Assembly: GCA_001632435.1 (NCBI GenBank) | Contig: KV423927.1 | Span: forward strand, 1 to 46,844 | Source: Calocera cornea HHB12733 | Taxonomy: Eukaryota; Basidiomycota; Dacrymycetes; Dacrymycetales; Dacrymycetaceae | Direction: 5' to 3' | Length of the DNA stretch: 46,844 nt | Notes under the pieces: model-generated | What the model saw: the letters and a program-made list of their open reading frames with translations, nothing else | What the model was told of the DNA's origin: nothing | Databases searched by the model: none | Position numbers and translations under genes: made by a program | Shown: piece after piece, positions 1 through 8,875 of the stretch | Layout of the letters: each line of letters opens with the position of its first letter | Numbering within the stretch: the first letter of the stretch is position 1

Positions 1-401
1 AGTGCTTGCGCTCGGAAGAGTCGCCGCTGGAGTGCCATAACCCCCATCTCTCCACGCATCTCCTTCACCGTGATCAACTGGGACCACATCTCCGCCGCTG
101 TCCCTGCACCAATCAAGTGCACCATGTCCGCATCTCCCACACACAGCTCAATCTGGTTCTGCGCCCTCACGTCTATTGCCTCCCAATCCGCAATCCTCTG
201 ACTCTCCGTCTCTGTCGGGTTGTCCTTGTCCATAGCCTTTGGCTTGGGTACCGTGCCATCGACGTACTTGAGGAGACCGCGCTCTCTCAGTATGGCTTGC
301 ATGCACCGCTTCCATCCATACCAATTGTCTGCATTGAGCAGCTCAATCCGTAGTGTAGAGGATGGCGCGTCCTTGATGTCTGATGGCGTAGAGTAGGACA
401 T
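1..401 (-). CDS. Ty1/copia retrotransposon gag polyprotein, N-terminal part (cut by window edge)
   Basis: Reading the minus strand from the ATG at 401 gives about 133 residues open to the window edge. The protein has the usual start of copia gag polyproteins: a LLNADNWYGWKRCMQAIL segment (the L-x-G/A-x-N-Y/W-x-x-W-K signature), then RGLLKYVDGTVPKP, then a tAxEMWxxL segment (GTAAEMWSQL). In the family this domain forms the cytoplasmic virus-like particle that packages the element's RNA. An LTR lies 229 bp upstream in the correct orientation, so this is the 5' end of an element that continues to the left of the window. Whether the element is intact cannot be judged from here. Confidence 0.85.
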   Translation of the reverse strand, partial: MSYSTPSDIKDAPSSTLRIELLNADNWYGWKRCMQAILRERGLLKYVDGTVPKPKAMDKDNPTETESQRIADWEAIDVRAQNQIELCVGDADMVHLIGAGTAAEMWSQLITVKEMRGEMGVMALQRRLFRAQA

Positions 402-617
402 GACGAGTTGTGCGTGCGTGTGTGTAGTCTACCGCGTGCTGGGGTAGTCCGTTCCAGAGATTCGACCACGAGGAGGGCTCGACCACGAAGGAGGCTCGAC
501 CAGGGGGATGTACGACCAAAGGGGACCACCGATGTCTTGCTGGTAAGAATAACACCCCGCGTCACCCACGGTGGGCAGCACAGACAGGCAGAGTTAGAAG
601 AGAAGCAGTCCGGAGCA

Positions 618-629
618 GGGCTCACAACC
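618..629 (-). promoter_or_regulatory. Putative primer binding site of the copia element
   Basis: Directly after the CA end of the LTR the minus strand reads GGTTGTGAGCCC. It resembles the tRNA-primed minus-strand start of copia elements (GGTTATCAGAGC-like). The match to an initiator tRNA is only partial. The stretch from here to the gag ATG (402-617) looks like an untranslated leader. Confidence 0.5.
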
Positions 630-777
630 TGTTAGAGGTATGAGGCACGAATGAAGATGGGATTAGGCAGGCTGCACAATTTTCGCTCTGCGTCGCGTCC
701 CTAGCTTACATAAGCTGGAACTGTACAGTACCTAGCGAGGCGCGCCACGCGCGCCTCTCCTACTTCGCATGCCAACA
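630..777 (-). mobile_element. 5' LTR of the copia element (148 bp)
   Basis: On the minus strand this begins TGTTGGCATGC and ends CTCTAACA, the usual TG...CA ends. A second copy in the opposite orientation at 4580-4742 confirms both boundaries; the two share most of their sequence, including GTACTGTACAGTT and TGCCTCATACCTCTAACA. Its outer edge at 777/778 abuts transporter-like coding sequence on the plus strand. Confidence 0.85.
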
Positions 778-1010
778 GAGAACAAGCGCCGCGACACGCT
801 GTACGCCGAGACAGGCGAGCAGAGCAAGAAGCCGTCGGAGGAGGAGGGCGTGCTCGATCGCACAGAGTTCGACAACCACGGCTTCAGGTCAGCCTCTCCG
901 TCTTCAGCTCGCATACGCGCCTGACCCTCGTCTTCAGATGCTCGTTAGAGTGGACCGATGGACATTTCTTGGCGTGGGGGATGGAGAATCGGACGACAGC
1001 GACAGTATAA
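778..1010 (+). pseudogene. 3' remnant of an MFS transporter gene (allantoate permease/ACS type), apparently interrupted by the copia LTR
   Basis: An exon (778-887) reads ENKRRDTLYAETGE and later DRTEFDNHGFR. It is followed by a good 50-nt intron (888-937, with CTGAC branch site and CAG acceptor) and a short last exon to a TAA at 1008-1010. The pattern ENxRRD ... D-x-T-E/D-x-x-N-x-x-F-R is what I know from the cytoplasmic C-terminus of fungal anion:cation symporter family members. Nothing upstream of 778 is transporter-like, because the copia LTR starts exactly there, so the gene looks severed by the insertion. The final exon runs about 20 residues beyond the usual FRYSL-like end, which suggests decay. 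With only about 60 residues left, the family call is moderate. Confidence 0.5.
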
Positions 1011-1342
1011 CCACCCGTGTGAATACCTGTGTCAGGAGGCCCCAAGATGTAGATTACATCCTCCGGCTATGCCCATCGATGTGCGGAGCACCGGAGAAAA
1101 CCGCCGTCGATCATGCTATCACCGACTACTAAGGGCGACATCCAGTAACCTGGAATATTTGACGAGCGTACTATGCACCTCCACAGCGCACGCGTATCGC
1201 GCGATGCTACAAATCGTTATATGTAACTTATAGAAATCTGTAGATGTTCACCACGGGACAGCCAGCATCGGCCAAGCCGATTCAACATAAACGACTTGGT
1301 CAGCATAATTACAACTTGGGTGAGGCTCCTGGAATGCATGCA
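1011..1342. other. Gene-free stretch
   Basis: I see no convincing coding sequence or repeat here. It separates the transporter remnant from the 3' end of the first APH-like gene. Confidence 0.6.
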
Positions 1343-2278
1343 CTACGGGACATTGGCCTCCTCAAAGGAAGGGAACATTTTGGGGGAAAGTCCTCGCATC
1401 ACCCCGACTGCCGCATACAACTCATACCGCTCTCTGGAGACATGCTCAGGAATGGCGAGTTGCACGATCGCTTTACACGCCTCGGAAGAATCGATCCGTG
1501 CGCAAAAAAAGTCCCAGTACGGTGGCATCCAACCAGATGTCTCCCAATCGATCAACCCCGACAGCCTTCCGTCATGAACCATGATATTGTCGCTCGAAAG
1601 ATCTCCATGGCTGAATATCGTGCATCGCTCGTCATATTTGTCGAAGATCGGCTGTACCCTTGGCTGCATTGTGGGCCAATGCTTTCCCATACGCCGGTAT
1701 AGCCAGGAATGAAAAGAGCGGATATTTTCGCAAGGTCCAATGTCGCTGCCGCCAAAGCGAGGCGCGTCCAGCCCTCTGCCGTCAGAGCTACACAGACCGT
1801 ACTTGTATGGATTCGGTATCTTGTGCATTTCGACCAAATAATCGCGGAGTTCGAGACCGATGGATTTGATTTGCTCAGGCGTCAATTGATCTTCGACTGC
1901 CATGAGAGATTGTCCTCGAGCTGCTGTCATAAGGAGGAACGTCGTCGTGTATGGAATCGAAGTAACATTTGTGTTATGCTCGGTCTGTGTGACATAATCC
2001 AAGACGATGGATGAATGGAGTTTCGTGTGCCGTCGAAGGAGAATCATCGCATGCGGCTCACTGGATCGGACAAACCCGTATTTGAGGTAGATGCCAGGGA
2101 AGATGCGGTGGACTCGTGTGGTCATTGCGCGGGGATGCAGCTTGTCGGCAACCCACCATATCAAGCGATACGCAGTGAGTCGAATGGGGGTTGGAACCGC
2201 GAGCCAGAGTCTGGCGAGGAATGGAACGTCTTTCCAGAGGTCGGCGGGTGGTCGAAAATTAACGGTGTTAAACTCCAT
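1343..2278 (-). CDS. Aminoglycoside phosphotransferase (APH)-like kinase, copy A
   Basis: A 311-aa single-exon protein of the APH/choline-kinase-like fold. The catalytic Brenner motif HGDLSSDN is at about residues 224-231 and the metal-binding LIDWE at about 242-246, followed by SGWMPPYWD, all typical of fungal APH-domain proteins. The substrate is unknown; fungal members are rarely characterised. The reading frame stays open upstream to 2422, but I chose the ATG at 2278 (MEFNTVN) because it puts the protein in register with the starts of the other copies, which begin 18-22 residues before a conserved DVPxxxxxW segment. It is the leftmost of four tandem minus-strand copies and is divergent from a small unknown gene at 2501. 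Confidence 0.85.
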   Translation of the reverse strand: MEFNTVNFRPPADLWKDVPFLARLWLAVPTPIRLTAYRLIWWVADKLHPRAMTTRVHRIFPGIYLKYGFVRSSEPHAMILLRRHTKLHSSIVLDYVTQTEHNTNVTSIPYTTTFLLMTAARGQSLMAVEDQLTPEQIKSIGLELRDYLVEMHKIPNPYKYGLCSSDGRGLDAPRFGGSDIGPCENIRSFHSWLYRRMGKHWPTMQPRVQPIFDKYDERCTIFSHGDLSSDNIMVHDGRLSGLIDWETSGWMPPYWDFFCARIDSSEACKAIVQLAIPEHVSRERYELYAAVGVMRGLSPKMFPSFEEANVP

Positions 2279-2500
2279 CGTCTTCAGGTCAGAGCTGAAA
2301 CGGGTGACAGTGGGAAAGAGATGCTTTAAGGGTCGTTGCATGTCTATTGAGACGGAGCCAATTGGATTTCCCTGTCTCGGAGCATCACACGTGCCTCCCT
2401 CAATATATATATTACTTATCATCCCTAAGCTGCCAGTACAGCAGCTTCCTCCCGTTAGCCCATCCGTCTCTCACCATTCCATCATCGTTTACAATACGCT
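2279..2500. promoter_or_regulatory. Divergent promoter between APH copy A and the 172-aa gene
   Basis: A 222-bp intergenic region must serve both directions. It contains a TATA-like stretch (ATATATATATT, about 2403-2412) roughly 95 bp before the plus-strand ATG. It also contains the 12-mer CCTGTCTCGGAG at 2371-2382, which recurs upstream of the paralogous gene at 7982. Confidence 0.5.
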
Positions 2501-3019
2501 ATGGACAGCGTCCCGGAAAACAACGGAAACGGCGTTCAATATGTACCCAACAGTCTTTACCTGCAGCTAGTCCCTTTGACTGGGCCAGTCCCCGGTGCAT
2601 TCACCGTGCGGCTGCACTTCAGCGGGGACGGTTATACAGGAACACGAGTTGAGATGCAGAAAGATGGAGCAGGTGCGGTGCACCTGGTGTGGCACCCCAC
2701 GAAGAATGATCGCAACACTTACGGCACGAGGGCCTTCATCCGTCTGACCGATCTCGGCGGCCAGTCTGGCCAGCGCCGCTACGAAGCAGCCGTCTCGACC
2801 TTCATAGACGCCCTTACCACGGGCAAACTCTCTTTCTCAGATGAAACGGACGCTGTTGTGGGATTTCTCGATTTTCTCCACCGCAATGGCTTGACTCTGG
2901 CAAGTGGGGACACCTTGATGCAAGAGGCACAAGCAGTCATCGTTGTTCACCATTCAAAATGGCCCTGGCCCGCAGTAATCTTGGAATCTACACATGGAGT
3001 GGCGGTTCTTGCGCCTTAA
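2501..3019 (+). CDS. Unrecognised 172-aa protein, paralogue 1
   Basis: A single-exon ORF with a good ATG. I do not recognise a domain and see no signal peptide or membrane segment. It is clearly paralogous to the protein at 7982-8506. Both begin with a short hydrophilic leader, then SLYL/NLYL and an LT turn. Both share a C-terminal pattern: Y-x-x-AV-x-x-F, then G-x-x-S-x-S, FLD-x-L-x-x-x-GL, and GD-x-L-x-x-QA. Both are divergently paired with an APH-like gene, which suggests the pair was duplicated as a unit. The shared pattern is a helical C-terminal half following a probably beta-rich N-terminal half. Confidence 0.7.
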   Translation: MDSVPENNGNGVQYVPNSLYLQLVPLTGPVPGAFTVRLHFSGDGYTGTRVEMQKDGAGAVHLVWHPTKNDRNTYGTRAFIRLTDLGGQSGQRRYEAAVSTFIDALTTGKLSFSDETDAVVGFLDFLHRNGLTLASGDTLMQEAQAVIVVHHSKWPWPAVILESTHGVAVLAP

Positions 3020-3355
3020 AGATACAGGCCGATTTTCCATGCGTTTGACTGATGGGTGAGTCGATTTCGGACACATAAATGTAGCTCGCGCTGACATGGG
3101 GCGGATCAGAAGATGGAACTGTCGGCACAACAAATGCCTGCACCTTATTGAGATCCTCTTTCATACGTATGCATATGTAACAAATGAAGAAGAGATCGAT
3201 GAGTAGGCTATGTGTCTTGAACGACTGGAAAAAGTGCACGGACAATTCCGAAGACCGTCGCTCCGGACTTGATTTCAAATGCTCCCAGTAGCACAGACGA
3301 TGCCCATGTTAAGATGACCTGCTATGCTCTCCTTTAACAGATGTGCGACTGCGAT
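3020..3355. other. Gene-free stretch
   Basis: A convergent 3' region between the 172-aa gene and the APH pseudogene. I see no coding signal or repeat. Confidence 0.5.
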
Positions 3356-4349
3356 TCATTGAACGTACGGATGTAAGCGTGCGACCCTCATCTTCTCCCC
3401 ATCTACGTTCACTCGCCATAGCTCATCATCATCGAAAACAGCTTCGTGGGGAGCAACACCGTGGGATGCCCCAGTGGACAACCTCAACACTCTCCTCTCC
3501 TCATCGTAATGATCTGGCAGTGCCGCTTGGATGATCGCTTTATACACGGGCGACCCCTGCCAGGGCGCTGACACGTACTCCCAGTATGGCGGCATCCATC
3601 CTGCCGTCTCCCAATTAATCAGTCCCCACAATCGGCCTCGATTGATCATGGTATTTCTCGGAGATAGGTCGCCATGGGTGAACACTGTCCCTTTGCCGTC
3701 GAACCTGGAAAATATCGGTTCCAGGGTCGCTTGCAGCGCAGGCCAGTGTCGTCACGTCCGCTCCCGTACCCAGGCATGAAAGGAGCTGACGGTCTTGAAC
3801 GTCGGTGCATCGAGGGAGGGGCCATATTCTGGTACATCAAGCGGCCCACCGGCAGCACTGCAAATCTCACAATCGTAAGGATTAGGGATATTGCGTATAA
3901 CGGTCAGGTAGTTTCGAAGATCGAGTCCAATACTGCAGATATCTTCTTGCGTCGGCGCTCGATCGTCCTCCATCAGCATTCTTCCCGGGACCGCCGTCAT
4001 GAGGAGATAGGAGATCATCTACGCTGGACGGTATGGAGGATCGGCTGGCCCTTCGATTCCCACATAATCCAAGGCGACTGAGGTCCGGAGACGGGAATGT
4101 CGTCGAATGAGGACCATTGACTTATCCTCGGCTACTCCGAGAGGGTCATACTTCAGGAAATATGCCTGAAATTATCTGACTTACATGCATAGTGCGGGGA
4201 TGACCAGGATAGATCTTGTCCAGAGTTCACCAGATGAAGCCATGGACGGCGTGTCGGATTCGGGCGGGAACGGCCAACCAGAGTCTGGCAAGAAATGGCA
4301 CGTCCTTCGACAAGTCGAGCGCTTCCACCTCAGTTGGCTTCGCATCCAT
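3356..4349 (-). pseudogene. APH-like kinase pseudogene, copy B
   Basis: The minus strand from the ATG at 4349 reads MDAKPTEVEALDLSKDVPF, matching the start of copies C and D, and continues as APH-like sequence, but the frame is broken repeatedly. There is a TGA at 4227-4229 (after HGFIW), a frame change between about 4170 and 4140 (where YLKY is expected), a TAG at 4019-4021 and a TGA at 3752-3754 just after FHAWV. The catalytic HGDLSPRN and an altered INWET (D to N in the metal site) are still readable near 3620-3680. The number of lesions argues against sequencing error. Copies A, C and D on either side are intact. Confidence 0.85.
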
Positions 4350-4579
4350 GGCATCCACCAGAACAAGGCAAGGAGAGGCAATGCCGAGTGGCTGTCAATG
4401 GTGTGGCACGTGAAGTCGTGTGGAGGCAGGTTTAGGCTCGCATGTGCATGCGTTACTGTAGCCCCGCGTTCCCTGAAGTTGCAGCAATAGAAGTCAGTGT
4501 AGCGAGCCAAGGATAGGATGCACGATGGCGAGAAAGACGCTCATACTTCGCTCTCCCTCAGCGACATGCTAGAAGATAA

Positions 4580-4742
4580 TGTTGGCATGCAAAGTAGGAG
4601 AGGCTCGTGATGCGCGCCTCACTAGGTACTGTACAGTTCTTAGCTTATGTAAACTTGGGACGCGACGCAGGGACGCGACGCAGAGCGCAAATTCTGCCTC
4701 CTGGCTAATCCCAATCCTCATTCATGCCTCATACCTCTAACA
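4580..4742 (+). mobile_element. Solo copia LTR, opposite orientation to the one at 630-777
   Basis: It begins TGTTGGCATGC and ends CTCTAACA, matching the LTR at 630-777 over its length. It carries one extra tandem copy of GGGACGCGACGCA. The flanks are GATAA (4575-4579) and GATAT (4743-4747), a near-perfect 5-bp target duplication. No gag or pol follows, so it fits a solo LTR left by recombination. It lies upstream of the pseudogene copy B and downstream of copy C. The remaining 4743-4988 shows nothing else convincing. Confidence 0.8.
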
Positions 4743-4988
4743 GATATCTTACAATAGCGTAAGGAACGGGCTGGTGTCAGAGCCACGCCTACAACACTAC
4801 ATACCTTAGGCTGGATTTTCTTGACTGGTTGCAGCACACTTCAGGCAATAGACGGTCTCGAGGGCTGCGCATATATAGCTAAACGAAGCAGCTAACTATA
4901 ATACATATTAGGGGAGATCCCGTCGGCGAGCCATGGGCAGCCGCAGCCGCACGCTGTTGTCGACAAAATCACGAGAGAGCAGTGGTCA

Positions 4989-5921
4989 TTAGTCACCGAT
5001 CGCAGATGCTGACCGCGTTGGATCAAAGCCGTGAAGGACTCCAAACGACATGCGCAAACCACGTCTCTCGGCGTCATATCGTTCCGGTATCGCGACCTTA
5101 ATGATTGCCTCGCCGACGGGACCATCAAAGTCGGATGACACGTACTCCCAATACGATGGCATCCAGCCTGCGGTCTCCCAGTCGATCAACCCTGAGAGTC
5201 GCCCACGATGTACCATGATGTTGCGGGGTGACAGATCACCGTGCATGAATACAGTGTCTTCTTCGTTGAATTTCGAGAATATCGGTTCCAGGATGGGTTG
5301 CATCGTTGGCCAATGTTTGTTCAGCTGTATGCCCTGCGCTACCCAGGCATGAAAGCCGCCGACAGACTTTAAAATCGGCACGTCGCCGTAGGAGCCATGC
5401 AGCGGGACGTCGAGCGTGCCCCCCGCAGCATCGCAGATATCATAGTCGTAGGGATTTGGTATATTCCGCATGGCGATCAAGTAGTCTTGAAGGTCCCGCC
5501 CGATCGTGGTGATTTGATCCGGCATCAACGTATCCTCGACCTCCAGTACCGTCTGCCCGGAGACGGCCGTCATGAGGAGATATGAATATATATAAGGCTC
5601 ATCGTCCTTATAGGGAGAGGGTAGTTCCATTTGAATGAAGTCCAGCGCGACGGAAGTACGAAGTTGAGTGTGTCGCCGGACAAGGACCATTGCTTGAGGT
5701 TCGGTTGCTTTGATCGTGCCGTACTTGAGGTAAACCCCTGGTAGAACTCGACGAACTCGGGTAGATATTGATCCCTTTGGATAGATCTTGTCGAGAGTCT
5801 GCCATATGAACCGATATGTGGCGACTCGGATTCGAGTGGGAACGGCCAGCCAGAATTTGGCGATAAGTGGCACGTCATACCACAGATTGAGTACCTCCAC
5901 TTTGGTCGGTTTGGCCTTCAT
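4989..5921 (-). CDS. APH-like kinase, copy C
   Basis: A 310-aa intact single-exon protein. The Brenner motif HGDLSPRN begins at about residue 227, followed by the LIDWETAGW metal-site segment about 18 residues later. The frame has two candidate starts (5930 and 5921); I prefer the second, MKAKPTKVEV, because it aligns with MNAKS in copy D and MDAKP in copy B. Most similar by eye to copy D, sharing RRHTQLRTSVALDF, RNIPNPYD and HGDLSPRNIM. An APH/choline-kinase-type phosphotransferase of unknown substrate, probably cytosolic since no signal peptide is visible. Confidence 0.85.
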   Translation of the reverse strand: MKAKPTKVEVLNLWYDVPLIAKFWLAVPTRIRVATYRFIWQTLDKIYPKGSISTRVRRVLPGVYLKYGTIKATEPQAMVLVRRHTQLRTSVALDFIQMELPSPYKDDEPYIYSYLLMTAVSGQTVLEVEDTLMPDQITTIGRDLQDYLIAMRNIPNPYDYDICDAAGGTLDVPLHGSYGDVPILKSVGGFHAWVAQGIQLNKHWPTMQPILEPIFSKFNEEDTVFMHGDLSPRNIMVHRGRLSGLIDWETAGWMPSYWEYVSSDFDGPVGEAIIKVAIPERYDAERRGLRMSFGVLHGFDPTRSASAIGD

Positions 5922-6538
5922 GAACCCCATTCGACAGCACCAATCATACCGATGAGAATGCTGAGAAGAAGAGGCTCAAGGAGAGGACGTGTTAGTATGA
6001 GAACAGAGAACGAGCAAGGAGACAAATTAAGCTCTCACGCGGTCAGTCACCCCCTATTATTGCGACCCCAACTCGTGCCCAGCTTCGGCCGACACTACGA
6101 CCCCAAGGCACATTAATCTCAACCCTCGACTCTCGAGCGACCTGCCCGGACGAGAATATACTAGTGCGGATCCCCTTGTTAATGAGCCGTGTTCCGCAAC
6201 ACTTTGGTTGCGCGGTCACTTGCGCGCACTATCTGCGGGTACTGCCCTTGGGTTTCCAGTAAGAGTCGGCCACCGTACCTGCTTCGCGGTATCCAGGCAT
6301 AGTACTCAGAACCCCATGTCAGAGGTGCTATTCCCCGAAATCTTACCAGGTGAGGGTGCATCAGTAGTGCACCACGCTGAAAGCATATGTAAGATTTAAA
6401 CAGGTAGGGCAGAGTACAGAAAGAAGCCAGAAGCCAGATCTGCATGTACTAGGGTAGTACTAGGGTAGGTCGGCGATGAGAGGAAGTCTCCCCCCCCCCC
6501 TCCCATCGTGGCCTACGGTCGTTCCAATCCTCCCATCC
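5922..6538. other. Gene-free stretch upstream of APH copy C
   Basis: 617 bp with no convincing gene. It includes an 11-base C run at 6490-6500. I looked for a remnant of the ~173-aa partner gene that accompanies copies A and D and saw none. Confidence 0.5.
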
Positions 6539-7459
6539 TCAATCTTCCTCCCACACACGATAGTTGTCCGGAGTAGCACCTTGAGTGATGCCGCCGACCA
6601 TAATCACCGCCCGCCTCTCTGCGTCATAGCGCTCTAAGGCCGCCTTGATGATTGCCCCACCGGCGGGGAATCCTGACCATTCAGCTGACGCGTGCTCCCA
6701 GTAGGGTGGCATCCATCCCGACGTTTCCCAGTCGATCAATCCTGATAATCGTCCACGGTGGATCATAATGTTGCGAGGCGACAGATCGCCGTGCATGAAG
6801 ACAGTCCCTCTCTCGTCGAACTTTGAGAACATGGGCTCTAATAGGGGTTGCATCGCCAGCCACTGCTGTTCCACTTTCATCCTCTGCGCCACCCAGGCAT
6901 GGAAAGATGGAACCGACTTGAAGGCCGGTACATCGCGGAACTGCCCGAATAGGTGTGAATACAATGGACCTCCCGTAGTGTCGCAAATGTCATTGTCGTA
7001 GGGGTTCGGTATGTTCCGCATGATTGACAGGTAATCTCGGAGCTCTCGGCCGATCGTAATGACTTGTTCCGGCATAAGTGTATGCTCGACCTCCTGCAGT
7101 GTCTTTCCCGGGACTGCCGTCATGAGAAGATAAGCGTGCTTGTAAGGTTCCGTATAACGGCTGAGAGCGGGCATATCGCATTCGATGAAGTCCAAAGCGA
7201 CGGAGGTACGGAGTTGCGTGTGTCGACGCACGAGGACCATGGCTTTGGCCTCCGTAGGTCTGATGGTCCCACGCTTGAGGTAGATTCCCGGTAAGATCTG
7301 GCGGACGCGTGCGTCGGCGAATATTCCATCCAGAATCCGTAGTATGAAGCGATATGCCAACAGTCGGATTCGAATGGGAACGGCCAGCCAGAGCCTGCCG
7401 AGAGTTGGTACGTCTTGCGATAGGTCAAGCGCCGTCACTTGCAGTGATTTGGCATTCAT
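6539..7459 (-). CDS. APH-like kinase, copy D
   Basis: A 306-aa intact single-exon protein starting at the ATG at 7459 (MNAKSLQVTALDLSQDVP); the in-frame extension to 7468 would need a GTG start. Catalytic HGDLSPRN is at about residues 223-230, followed by LIDWETSGWMPPYW. It is the rightmost of the tandem minus-strand copies and is divergent from the second small unknown gene at 7982. Function as for copy C: predicted small-molecule or protein phosphotransferase, substrate unknown. Confidence 0.85.
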   Translation of the reverse strand: MNAKSLQVTALDLSQDVPTLGRLWLAVPIRIRLLAYRFILRILDGIFADARVRQILPGIYLKRGTIRPTEAKAMVLVRRHTQLRTSVALDFIECDMPALSRYTEPYKHAYLLMTAVPGKTLQEVEHTLMPEQVITIGRELRDYLSIMRNIPNPYDNDICDTTGGPLYSHLFGQFRDVPAFKSVPSFHAWVAQRMKVEQQWLAMQPLLEPMFSKFDERGTVFMHGDLSPRNIMIHRGRLSGLIDWETSGWMPPYWEHASAEWSGFPAGGAIIKAALERYDAERRAVIMVGGITQGATPDNYRVWEED

Positions 7460-7981
7460 AGTGTGCACGGAAGAGGTGATGGATGATTAGTTGGCTGCAA
7501 CGCGGGCGGGAATCGTCACGACTGCGGGGAAGAAGAATAAAAACCGCCGCAGGACCCTGATAGCAGGGGACCCTATGAACGCAATTCTGCTGTCCGCAAC
7601 AGTCCGGCTGTCTTTAGTTCCATACAAACATGTAAGATAGCTAACACATTTTTTTACTTGTGTTGGGAGAATTTCCCATTTTGAGGCTTAGTCGAAGAGC
7701 ACAAAGTACAGGACAGGATGCTATGTGAAGGGGGATGGCAATCTGTGCTAAGACCCCTATAACAGCTACATAGCCACTACAGAGAAGTGTCGTCGCTGAC
7801 TTAGCGCTGCATATACTCGTATGATCCCTATCGATCGGATCCAAATGATATGCAGGAGACAGGGGACTGTCCTGTCTCGGAGGGCAACACCTCAGTCAGC
7901 TCCCATCACCTTCAAACCGCACAACAGGTGCTGGCTTTAGAGGTAAACAACCGGCAATCAGTCTTCCTCGTACGCCAAACT
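7460..7981. promoter_or_regulatory. Divergent promoter between APH copy D and the 174-aa gene
   Basis: 522 bp between two divergent starts. It carries the same 12-mer, CCTGTCTCGGAG (7871-7882), found in the copy A intergenic region, 111 bp before the plus-strand ATG (130 bp in the other case). The shared motif could be a retained regulatory site or simply residual duplication identity. Confidence 0.45.
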
Positions 7982-8506
7982 ATGTCCTTCTTTTATCGGG
8001 ATGAATCCAGCTCCTTCAAGCCCTTCAACCTGTACCTGCTGTACACAAGGCTTACCAGGACCGCCCAGGCATATGGGTGGCACATGATTGTAATCCAACA
8101 AGATGTCACGAAAGGCTCCCAAGGCTGGGTTGAAAGAGACTCAGCTGGTCGATACATATTCGGTAATCATACCGCACTGCATGAGTCTACCATACACACG
8201 GTAAATGCGGTTCTCTTTCTTCGACTTGCCGCCCTCGGAAGTGCGGCTATGCTGGAGATATACAACGAAGCGGTGAAGAATTTCAACAGTGACGTTGCCC
8301 GCGGCACGAGGTCCTACTCCAATCCAGAAAGCACTCTTGTGGCCTTCCTTGACAATCTCTACACTTTGGGACTCATTGGTGCGGGGGGCGACAATCTACT
8401 CGACCAAGCTAGGACGCTCGGTGCTTCGCGGCTCCTCACGGCCCTTCCGACTCCTGCGCCAATCCACGATGCATATCCTGTCATTTCCTTCCCTGCTCCA
8501 AACTGA
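7982..8506 (+). CDS. Unrecognised 174-aa protein, paralogue 2
   Basis: A single-exon protein paralogous to the one at 2501-3019. The frame is open from an ATG at 7850, but I place the start at 7982 (MSFFYRDESSSF) because this gives the same length and same distance to the conserved NLYL segment as paralogue 1. It also leaves the conserved 12-mer outside the coding region. The C-terminal pattern Y-x-EAV-x-x-F ... FLD-x-L-x-x-x-GL ... GGDNLLDQA matches paralogue 1. No known domain recognised. If the upstream ATG is used the protein has 218 residues. Confidence 0.65.
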   Translation: MSFFYRDESSSFKPFNLYLLYTRLTRTAQAYGWHMIVIQQDVTKGSQGWVERDSAGRYIFGNHTALHESTIHTVNAVLFLRLAALGSAAMLEIYNEAVKNFNSDVARGTRSYSNPESTLVAFLDNLYTLGLIGAGGDNLLDQARTLGASRLLTALPTPAPIHDAYPVISFPAPN

Positions 8507-8875
8507 GAGTATACTGGACGGCACTTGTACGCTCCTCCTGTCCTCTTACAAAGCGAAACTCATGCCAATGAATGTGCAGGCCTACGGGAGCATTCGGGAA
8601 AGTTCCAGGATGACTTCATGGTACCATTTTGTTTGGTGATGTCTTTGTAAAGAATAAAGAAGAAGGTTATATGCGAAGCAGTGATGAGTACATGTAAATG
8701 ACGGATGATTGACGGGGTTGGGCATGTTACGCGGCCACAAGCTGCTCACAAGGCTATCTGAGATACTGAACATGCGGATAGTATGTGACCAGGGGAGTAC
8801 ATAACACACCAATCTACGTGAACGAATCGGTCATTGCGGCGACTCTGAATAGTGCACCCCCTCATCCACGAAACA
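8507..8875. other. Gene-free stretch
   Basis: Probably the 3' flank of the 174-aa gene and whatever remains of the 5' end of the SET pseudogene. No reading frame I can support. Confidence 0.4.

Noticed and set aside
4772..4784. TGGTGTCAGAGCC, similar to a copia primer binding site
   Set aside because: It lies 30 bp beyond the LTR end defined by the other copy and by the target duplication, and no gag follows.
7850..7981. N-terminal extension of the 174-aa protein from the ATG at 7850
   Set aside because: The paralogue has no such extension, and the conserved 12-mer found upstream of the paralogue would fall inside the coding region.
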